Source: CAYRTD01 sp964426915 (GTDB taxonomy: Bacteria > Bacteroidota > Bacteroidia > Bacteroidales > GCA-2748055). Taken from it: DNA of 6,596 nt. Within the stretch, counting starts at the first letter, position 1. The number at the start of each line of letters is the position of its first letter. Position numbers and translations under genes: made by a program. The stretch covers positions 1-6,596 of the forward strand of contig CAYRTD010000190.1 in the NCBI GenBank assembly GCA_964426915.1, in the 5' to 3' direction. This document shows, in pieces, positions 1 through 5,197 of this stretch. The notes beneath the pieces were generated by a model, which saw only the letters and a list, made by a program, of their open reading frames with translations, had not been told where the DNA came from and made no database searches.

Positions 1-98
1 TCAAGGCTTGCGAAGCCGGAAAAAGCGGAGTTTACTCGTGTAAATGAGCATTTTTCCGGCGAGCATAACGCAGATATCGGACATTATGGACAGACACT
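1..98 (-). repeat. Hairpin-forming dispersed repeat, truncated by the window edge
   Basis: This non-coding stretch lies directly downstream of apbC, starting 5 nt after its stop codon. Read on the minus strand, its outer end (98 to 67) matches 6390-6421 at 31 of 32 bases, including AGTGTCTGTCC. The other flank (1-12) matches the complement of 6476-6487 at 10 of 12 bases. In the middle is a hairpin: GCCGGAAAAA (15-24) pairs perfectly with TTTTTCCGGC (51-60), and TTTAC (31-35) pairs in the same register with GTAAA (40-44) around a 4-nt loop. By comparison with the pgk-side copy, about 25-45 more bases should lie left of the window. I infer a small non-autonomous mobile or REP-like element. It may also act as a transcription terminator for apbC, since no other terminator is visible. 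The family name is unknown to me. Confidence 0.8.
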
Positions 99-103
99 TC
101 TAA

Positions 104-1198
104 TTAGTGGTTTATATGAACCCTCACTGTCGGGTCCTGCTCCTTATTCCTCTTCTCCACCACGGTAATTAAATTCAGTGCAAGCTCATCAAATGCTTTG
201 GCCGCAGGGTTATTATTATTCAGAACAGAGGGACTTCCTTCATCTCCGTCTTCACGGATACTTTGAACAAGAGGAATCTGCCCAAGAAGGTTAACATTCA
301 TACTTTCTGCAAGCTTTTTAACTCCCTCTTTTCCAAATATATAATACTTATTCTCCGGTAATTCTTCAGGTGTGAACCACGACATATTTTCGATCAGCCC
401 CAATACCGGCACATTGATTTTTTCACCCTTAAACATTGCAATGCCTTTAACAGCGTCGGCAAGAGCTACCTGCTGGGGTGTAGATACTATAACGGCACCC
501 GTCACAGCAGTTTCCTGGACCATTGTAAGATGGACATCACCAGTTCCGGGAGGAAGATCAATAAATAGATAATCAAGTTCACCCCATTCAGACTGGGTTA
601 TCAATTGTTTAAGTGCATTCGTTGCCATTGGCCCTCTCCATACCAGGGCATCTTCAGGCCTTACAAAAAAACCGATAGAAACAATCTTAACTCCGTATTT
701 TTCGATAGGTATAATAATCTCCTTTTGTCCCTCAGTTTTTATTTCGGGTTTCTGCCCCTCAAGTCCGAACATTATAGGAGCGGAAGGACCATAAACATCG
801 GCATCAATGAGTCCGACAGATGCACCGGTTTTTGCCAATGCCACCGCAAGATTTACGGCAATGGTAGATTTACCCACTCCTCCCTTTCCGGAAGCAACAG
901 CGATTATATTTTTTACACCTCCAAGGCTATCATTTGTTATAGTGCCGGTTTGCGGGGGTGAAAAAACGGATGCTGAAATCTCAACTTTCTCATCTGCCCT
1001 TTTTAATACGGCCTCTGCGGTTTTTAAAATGGAAGCGGCAAAGGGATCTTTGGCCTTTTGTGTTTTAAGAAGAAAACTAATTAAATTGTCCTTTACTTCC
1101 AGATTCTCAACCATTCCCAGTTCAACAATATTTTTTCTTTTTTCAGGATGTTTGACTGAGCTGAGAAGTTCGAGTACTTTTTCTTTATTTAACGACAT
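104..1198 (-). CDS. apbC: Mrp/ApbC-family Fe-S cluster carrier ATPase (MIP18/DUF59 + ParA-like P-loop domain)
   Basis: This 364-residue cytoplasmic protein has the usual Mrp/NBP35 layout. An N-terminal MIP18 (DUF59) domain spans about residues 4-75, and a linker leads to a deviant Walker A P-loop NTPase domain. The P-loop is GKGGVGKS at 104-111, followed by the switch-like IDADVYGPS (131-139), WRGPM, and the DLPPGTGD Walker B/switch II region. Family members carry or transfer Fe-S clusters to apoproteins using ATP. The stretch that normally holds the CPxC cluster-bridging motif reads ENMSWFTPEEL and has no cysteine, so dimeric cluster binding through CxxC is not supported. I recall this form from other Bacteroidota Mrp proteins, but could not check it. 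The ATG start gives a complete DUF59 domain and lies just downstream of a TAnnTTTG box. It is separated from the alkyltransferase-like gene by 42 nt, so it may be its own unit or the tail of the operon. Confidence 0.93.
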   Translation of the reverse strand: MSLNKEKVLELLSSVKHPEKRKNIVELGMVENLEVKDNLISFLLKTQKAKDPFAASILKTAEAVLKRADEKVEISASVFSPPQTGTITNDSLGGVKNIIAVASGKGGVGKSTIAVNLAVALAKTGASVGLIDADVYGPSAPIMFGLEGQKPEIKTEGQKEIIIPIEKYGVKIVSIGFFVRPEDALVWRGPMATNALKQLITQSEWGELDYLFIDLPPGTGDVHLTMVQETAVTGAVIVSTPQQVALADAVKGIAMFKGEKINVPVLGLIENMSWFTPEELPENKYYIFGKEGVKKLAESMNVNLLGQIPLVQSIREDGDEGSPSVLNNNNPAAKAFDELALNLITVVEKRNKEQDPTVRVHINH

Positions 1199-1217
1199 GA
1201 CGAATAAAATTTAACAA

Positions 1218-1225
1218 CAAAAGTA
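1218..1225 (-). promoter_or_regulatory. Putative Bacteroidota -7 promoter box upstream of apbC
   Basis: The minus strand reads TACTTTTG, a full match to TAnnTTTG, the -7 element known from Bacteroides/Flavobacterium sigma factor promoters. It sits 20 nt upstream of the apbC ATG in the 42-nt gap after the preceding gene. No convincing -33 TTG is seen at the expected distance, so the call rests on the -7 match and position only. Confidence 0.45.
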
Positions 1226-1240
1226 ATCAAATATTTTTAA

Positions 1241-1573
1241 TTAGATTAATTCTTGATTAGGATTCCAGAAATGTTTATCAAAATCTGCAATCCGGTTATT
1301 TTCCACAATTATGCCTTCACTTTTAAGGAGTTCTTCCATTGTATTTTCCCCGGGAAAATGATGTTTTCCGGTGAGTAGTCCATTTCTGTTAACAACACGG
1401 TGCGCAGGAATATATTCGTCAAGCTGATGACAGTTATTAAGGGCCCAACCTACCATCCGGGCTGCACCGGGTGCACCAAGATAGGCGGCTATTGCTCCGT
1501 AACTGCTTACCCTTCCAAAGGGTATCAAACGGGTAATTTCATATACACGGAAAAAAAAACCATCATCAGTCAT
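1241..1573 (-). CDS. Alkyltransferase-like protein (ATL), MGMT-fold, Cys-less active site
   Basis: This is a 110-residue, single-domain protein of the O6-alkylguanine-DNA alkyltransferase C-terminal (DNA-binding) family. Recognisable blocks are IPFGRVSSYGAIA (17-29), the GAARMVGWAL arginine-finger region (Arg39) and IPAHRVVNRNG (55-65). The motif that is PCHR in active MGMT reads PAHR here, so the methyl-accepting cysteine is Ala57. Such ATL proteins cannot dealkylate DNA. Known relatives (E. coli YbaZ, Thermus TTHA1564, yeast Atl1) bind O6-alkylguanine and hand the lesion to nucleotide excision repair; that role here is inferred from the family. I chose the ATG at 1573 because it gives the normal family length and overlaps the trmB stop by 8 nt, with GGAAG directly upstream. 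An in-frame extension to 1705 only reads through trmB in another frame. Confidence 0.88.
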   Translation of the reverse strand: MTDDGFFFRVYEITRLIPFGRVSSYGAIAAYLGAPGAARMVGWALNNCHQLDEYIPAHRVVNRNGLLTGKHHFPGENTMEELLKSEGIIVENNRIADFDKHFWNPNQELI

Positions 1574-2270
1574 CTTCCGGGAGTTCTGCAATTTCTTTAT
1601 CGGCAGGCAAACGGAATTTGAGGTAATTAATATTTTTTCCTTCTGCCAGGTATTGTTTCTCATAAAAGGTTCTGATGTCGGGCACATCTTCCCTGAAAGC
1701 TGCACTATAGAGATCTGAAGTATAATAATCTGCCTGAAGATTATTATAGTGTAAAAGCTTCAACGTATAGTCATACAGTATGTCATTGTCTGTTTTCAAA
1801 TGAATAATACCCTTGTCTTTCAAAAAATGACGGTATTCATTCAAAAACCTTGAACCTGACAATCTTTTTTTCTTCCTGCGTTTTTTTTCCTGCGGATCGG
1901 GGAAAGTCAACCAGATCTCCGACACCTCTTCAGGGGCAAAAAAGGACCTTATTAATTCTATACGTGTCCGGATGAAAGCAGCATTTTGCACATTTTCCTC
2001 ATTAGCAGTCCTTGCACCCCGCCATATCCTTGCACCCTTAATGTCGATGCCAATAAAATTTTTATGTTCGTATTCTTTTGCAAGGCCCACGGTATATTCC
2101 CCTTTTCCGCAACCCAGTTCCAGAATCAGGGGATTAGTATTATGAAATACTTCGGCAGACCATTTGCCTTTGAATTTGTGATCTTTCTGAAAAATTTCCT
2201 CAAAAGAAGGTTGAAAAACACGATCTAATTTTTCTAATTCACTAAATTTTGCCAGTTTATTCTTACTCAC
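1566..2270 (-). CDS. trmB: tRNA (guanine-N7-)-methyltransferase TrmB
   Basis: This 234-residue Rossmann-fold SAM-dependent methyltransferase makes m7G46 in the tRNA variable loop. SAM-binding motif I is ELGCGKGEYT (51-60), followed by FIGIDIKG (72-79). The family signature LTFPDPQ (121-127) carries the catalytic-region Asp125, and a basic run KKRRKKKRL follows it. LKTDN (158-162) and the C-terminal RTFYEKQYL (200-208), corresponding to the TxYE motif, are also present. Length and all motifs are normal for the family, so the gene looks intact. It starts 7 nt after the gldH stop and its stop overlaps the next gene by 8 nt. This indicates a shared transcript and probably translational coupling. 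No promoter-like box is visible immediately upstream. Confidence 0.96.
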   Translation of the reverse strand: MSKNKLAKFSELEKLDRVFQPSFEEIFQKDHKFKGKWSAEVFHNTNPLILELGCGKGEYTVGLAKEYEHKNFIGIDIKGARIWRGARTANEENVQNAAFIRTRIELIRSFFAPEEVSEIWLTFPDPQEKKRRKKKRLSGSRFLNEYRHFLKDKGIIHLKTDNDILYDYTLKLLHYNNLQADYYTSDLYSAAFREDVPDIRTFYEKQYLAEGKNINYLKFRLPADKEIAELPEDD

Positions 2271-2277
2271 TGCAGTT

Positions 2278-2754
2278 TTAATTTAATCTCCTGAAATACT
2301 CAATCCTCAGACCTGCATCAGTTACAGGCACCTCTTCTAATCTCATCCCCTGCTTAAGAATAAAGGTGTAAGTTCCGGGAAAGGCAAACCGGACATTTTC
2401 TCTAATCTTTTTCCTGACAAATTTAATATTTCCGAATCCGCTTCCAAGCCATCTCCCTTTGGGATCGGCAATAGCTATATCTATTGTATCATGAGCTTCC
2501 GTTTCATTTGGCCCCTTAATGGTAAGAAAAACATACAGGTTTCGTTTCGCGTATTCCTTTGTATGTCTGATATTTAGAAAGATATTGTAAAACTCTTCCG
2601 GATTTTCCATATCAACTTCAAAAATTATTTCCTCGTCCCATGACCAGGAATTATCGCCGGTTTTCTGAAACTGATCATAAACCATGTGCGGATCGCATGA
2701 AACCAGTGTGATCAGAAAAAAGATCAGTATTAAAAAAATGTTCTTATCTTTCAT
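2278..2754 (-). CDS. gldH: Gliding motility lipoprotein GldH
   Basis: This 158-residue protein begins with a lipoprotein signal peptide: MKDK, a hydrophobic stretch from about residue 6 to 17, and the lipobox LVSC with the lipidated Cys at 20. The mature part has the conserved GldH pattern: the VYDQFQ region, W-x-W, the F-Y-N-x-x-L-N-I-R segment, D-T-I-D-I-A-I-ADPKGRWLGSGFG (roughly residues 90-108) and the C-terminal KQGMR...GLRIEY block. GldH is a membrane lipoprotein required for gliding in Flavobacterium johnsoniae. It also occurs in non-gliding Bacteroidota, so gliding cannot be concluded from this gene alone. I placed the start at the ATG at 2754 because it opens directly with the signal peptide and overlaps the ricT stop by 11 nt. 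A longer frame to 2892 lies inside ricT and would bury the signal peptide. Confidence 0.92.
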   Translation of the reverse strand: MKDKNIFLILIFFLITLVSCDPHMVYDQFQKTGDNSWSWDEEIIFEVDMENPEEFYNIFLNIRHTKEYAKRNLYVFLTIKGPNETEAHDTIDIAIADPKGRWLGSGFGNIKFVRKKIRENVRFAFPGTYTFILKQGMRLEEVPVTDAGLRIEYFRRLN

Positions 2755-3910
2755 TCCTGGGAGGTTTTTTCTTTTTTTTCCTTTTCCAGCTTTTCTTACC
2801 AGCTGGTTTTCTTTTGTTCTCAAAACGGGTAAGACTATCCTGACCGATAACATCAGCATATTCTTCCTTTTTGCCATCGGGCAGGTCCTCAAAATCGATA
2901 AGATTTTCAGGAATTACATTCCGTTTATTAAGTTTAATAATTTCTTTAACTCTTTCTACTGCTACAGGTATAAGGTTGCTTGCGGATCCCCGGTCGAATG
3001 AATACCAGTAAATACCTCTGTAAATATCCGTTTTCTGGAACCAGGCTTCCCCCTGCTTTGTTTTAAGGATGATATTTCTGTCAGGGAAATCTTTCTGTGT
3101 ATCCACATAGGACGTTACCTCATAATTCAAACAGCACTTCAGTTTTCCGCACTGTCCGGCTAGTTTCTGTGGATTCAGGGATACTTCCTGATACCGCGCA
3201 GCTGCTGTTGTTACCGAAACAAAATTAGTTATCCAGGTGGCACAGCATAATTCACGTCCGCAGGAACCAATACCTCCTATGCGTCCCGCTTCCTGCCGGG
3301 CGCCTATTTGTTTCATCTCAATCCGGATACGGAAAGCCTCAGCAAGATCTTTGATCAACTGTCGGAAATCAACCCGTTCATCTGCAATATAATAAAAAAT
3401 TGCCTTTGTCTTATCACCTTGGTACTCAACATCTCCAATCTTCATGTTCAGTTTCAGCCGGTCGGCAAAGCTTCTTGATCTGAGCATTGTTTCATGCTCA
3501 TTTTTAATGGCATCTTTCCACTTTTCCAGATCGGCTTCTTTAGCTTTTCGGTAGACCTTCTTTATTTCTTCAGAATCCGTCTTAATTCCGTATTTAATCA
3601 ATTGTTTCAGGACAAGATTACCGGTAAGTGTCACCACTCCGATATCGTGTCCCGGAGAAGCCTCAACGGCAATTATGTCTCCACGGTTCAGGCGAAGCTG
3701 ATTCACATTCCTGTAGAATCCTTTCCTTGTATTTTTAAACCGGACCTCAATAATATCTGTATCATTATCAGTTTCAGGCAAATCCCTCAGCCAGTTGTAA
3801 TCATCCAGTTTACTGCACTTACTGAAATAGGATGTTATATTATCTGAATTTTCATTCGGATTTTCTCTACAGTCACATTCACAACAACCTCTGTACATCA
3901 GTTCATTCAT
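2744..3910 (-). CDS. ricT: RicT/YaaT-like regulatory iron-sulfur protein (PSP1 domain)
   Basis: This 388-residue cytoplasmic protein has a PSP1 C-terminal domain. Key segments are IIEVRFKNTRKG (53-64), VEASPGHDIG (82-91), the conserved core TKAIFYYIADERVDFRQLIKDLA (about 168-190), and the cysteine-rich IGSCGRELCC (214-223) and AGQCGKLKCCLNYE (251-264). In B. subtilis, RicT (YaaT) cysteines of this arrangement help hold Fe-S clusters in the RicA/F/T complex, which affects RNase Y activity. Whether the same partners exist here is unknown. Beyond that core there is an N-terminal CCxCxC cluster (Cys9, 10, 12, 14) and a very basic C-terminal tail with KRKKKKK (residues 374-380). The ATG at 3910 was chosen because a -7-like box lies 28 nt upstream. 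Met5 is an alternative start that would change little. It lies between holB (46-nt gap) and gldH (11-nt overlap), an order I recall from other Bacteroidota genomes. Confidence 0.92.
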   Translation of the reverse strand: MNELMYRGCCECDCRENPNENSDNITSYFSKCSKLDDYNWLRDLPETDNDTDIIEVRFKNTRKGFYRNVNQLRLNRGDIIAVEASPGHDIGVVTLTGNLVLKQLIKYGIKTDSEEIKKVYRKAKEADLEKWKDAIKNEHETMLRSRSFADRLKLNMKIGDVEYQGDKTKAIFYYIADERVDFRQLIKDLAEAFRIRIEMKQIGARQEAGRIGGIGSCGRELCCATWITNFVSVTTAAARYQEVSLNPQKLAGQCGKLKCCLNYEVTSYVDTQKDFPDRNIILKTKQGEAWFQKTDIYRGIYWYSFDRGSASNLIPVAVERVKEIIKLNKRNVIPENLIDFEDLPDGKKEEYADVIGQDSLTRFENKRKPAGKKSWKRKKKKKPPRNER

Positions 3911-3938
3911 AATCTCAATCTTCCTGATTAATGCATAA

Positions 3939-3946
3939 CAAAGTTA
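3939..3946 (-). promoter_or_regulatory. Putative Bacteroidota -7 promoter box upstream of ricT
   Basis: The minus strand reads TAACTTTG, matching TAnnTTTG, 28 nt upstream of the ricT ATG in the 46-nt holB-ricT gap. No clear -33 element is visible. If real, it starts the ricT-gldH-trmB-atl operon; otherwise these genes may be read through from holB. Confidence 0.45.
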
Positions 3947-3956
3947 TTTAAAAATA

Positions 3957-5075
3957 TCACATATGCAGATATCTCACCATTTTAAGGCTCATATCAAGAA
4001 GTACGATGCGGGCATAAGCATATGCAGAAATATGATTATAGGCATCATTGAGTTCCTGATAGATATGTGCAATATTGTCAGGGTTAATAAATCTCGAAAA
4101 TTTTTGAGAGAACTCATTTTCATAAGCGGCCATATGGGTTAATTTGCTTTTCCCGAGATTAAGCATAAAATTCTCACGTATCAAACGTAAAGCATTCAAT
4201 AAAAAAAGTTTCTGTTTTTCCCTGCTCAGTCCGGAAAACTCATCTACCCATTCAATGATCTTAACAACATCTTTCGCGTAGGCAATTCTCATAAGGCTGA
4301 CAAAACGGTCAAAATTCGCTTTATTCTGCTCATCAGACAGGAGGGATGACAGGGCAAGGTTAAAATTCCCGTTTGAAAGACGTACTGCATTTTCAATAAC
4401 TTCATCTGAAGCATCTGTTTTCTCTTTTAAGGCTTTCTCAACATCGCTGCTATTCATTTTGGGTATCCGGAGAATTTGTGTCCGGCTTCTGATTGTAGGC
4501 AGTATATCATCAGGATTTTCTGCAACCAGAATAAATACAGTTTGTCTGGGTGGCTCCTCGATCAATTTTAAAAGTTTGTTTGCCGAAAAAGCATTCATTC
4601 TCTCCGGGAGCCACATTATAAGTACCTTATAATCTGATTCATAAGCTTTCATAGCCAGTTTCCTGATAATAACCGAACTTTGCCGGGTGCCGATAATGCC
4701 CTGCTTATTTTCGAGTCCGATTTTCTCATACCAGTTGTACTGGTTCATATAAGGATTTTCAAGAAGAGCCCTTCGCCAGGTTTCAAGCAAATCGTCTACC
4801 CCGGATTCTCCTTCTCTGGCAGATGCAGGAAATGAAAAATGCAGATCCGGATGTGCCAGCTTATTATATTTCAGACAAGAAGGGCACTCTCCACATGCCT
4901 CATTCTCTTCAGGGTTTGAACAGGAAAGATAACGGGCAAAGGCAATTGCTATGGCCAGTTTTCCACAACCCTCGGGGCCGTGTAAAAGCAGTGCATGACT
5001 TACCCTTTCTTCTGCAACCGACTTTATTAGTCGCTTTTTAATAACTTCTTGTCCGGGTATTTCCCTGAAGTACAT
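3957..5075 (-). CDS. holB: DNA polymerase III subunit delta' (clamp loader)
   Basis: This 372-residue AAA+ clamp-loader subunit helps load the beta sliding clamp at replication primers. The P-loop-like segment is GPEGCGK (33-39), followed by Leu instead of Ser/Thr. The zinc module has Cys52, Cys61, Cys64 and Cys67 (CxxCxxC preceded by a spaced Cys). The block ANKLLKLIEEPPRQTVFILV is the clamp-loader core, and the sensor/arginine-finger motif reads IRSRT, with Thr where E. coli has Cys. The weak P-loop fits delta', which is a stator rather than an ATPase in E. coli. The helical C-terminal part (about 225-372) is more divergent, as usual. The ATG at 5075 opens directly on the conserved FREIPGQE region. 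The gene is first on the minus strand after a divergent promoter region shared with pgk. A generic DnaX-like ATPase is the main alternative, less likely given the length and the degenerate P-loop. Confidence 0.9.
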   Translation of the reverse strand: MYFREIPGQEVIKKRLIKSVAEERVSHALLLHGPEGCGKLAIAIAFARYLSCSNPEENEACGECPSCLKYNKLAHPDLHFSFPASAREGESGVDDLLETWRRALLENPYMNQYNWYEKIGLENKQGIIGTRQSSVIIRKLAMKAYESDYKVLIMWLPERMNAFSANKLLKLIEEPPRQTVFILVAENPDDILPTIRSRTQILRIPKMNSSDVEKALKEKTDASDEVIENAVRLSNGNFNLALSSLLSDEQNKANFDRFVSLMRIAYAKDVVKIIEWVDEFSGLSREKQKLFLLNALRLIRENFMLNLGKSKLTHMAAYENEFSQKFSRFINPDNIAHIYQELNDAYNHISAYAYARIVLLDMSLKMVRYLHM

Positions 5076-5114
5076 TTTTCTTTTTCTTAAAGTTTACTAA
5101 CTGCTAACATTAAA

Positions 5115-5122
5115 CAAAGGTA
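5115..5122 (-). promoter_or_regulatory. Putative -7 promoter box for holB
   Basis: The minus strand reads TACCTTTG, matching TAnnTTTG, 39 nt upstream of the holB ATG. It is one arm of an inverted repeat whose other arm is the pgk box. No clear -33 box is present. Confidence 0.5.
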
Positions 5123-5141
5123 ATTATAAAATAAGTTTTTT

Positions 5142-5149
5142 TACCTTTG
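5142..5149 (+). promoter_or_regulatory. Putative -7 promoter box for pgk
   Basis: TACCTTTG matches the Bacteroidota -7 element TAnnTTTG and lies 48 nt upstream of the pgk ATG. It would give an A/T-rich leader of roughly 40 nt without a Shine-Dalgarno sequence, as is common in this phylum. No clear -33 TTG occurs at the expected spacing. Confidence 0.55.
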
Positions 5150-5197
5150 AATACATTTTTCCAAAAGTTAACATTTTTGTAATTAAATTTTAATAAT

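Larger units (their letters stand above)
5115..5149. repeat. Perfect 9-bp inverted repeat made of two divergent -7 boxes
   Basis: CAAAGGTAA (5115-5123) and TTACCTTTG (5141-5149) are perfect complements separated by 17 A/T-rich bases. Each arm contains a TAnnTTTG box facing outward, one towards holB and one towards pgk. The symmetry may simply come from two similar promoters back to back, or it may form a shared operator. The sequence cannot decide between these. Confidence 0.6.

Noticed and set aside
60..98. Integron attC site (imperfect palindrome, GTTATGC-like heptamer on the minus strand)
   Set aside because: GTTATGC does not fit GTTRRRY, no matching RYYYAAC partner is placed correctly, and the flanking genes are ordinary chromosomal genes.
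605..1214. Plus-strand open frames opposite apbC, and similar frames opposite trmB, ricT, holB and pgk
   Set aside because: They are antisense shadows of well-supported genes, with no recognisable motifs or start context.
1574..1705. In-frame 44-codon upstream extension of the alkyltransferase-like gene
   Set aside because: It lies wholly inside trmB in another frame, adds no family-like sequence, and the internal ATG at 1573 gives the normal ATL length.
2755..2892. In-frame 46-codon extension of gldH into ricT
   Set aside because: It would place a basic, ricT-shadow sequence in front of a clear lipoprotein signal peptide; MKDK at 2754 is the natural start.
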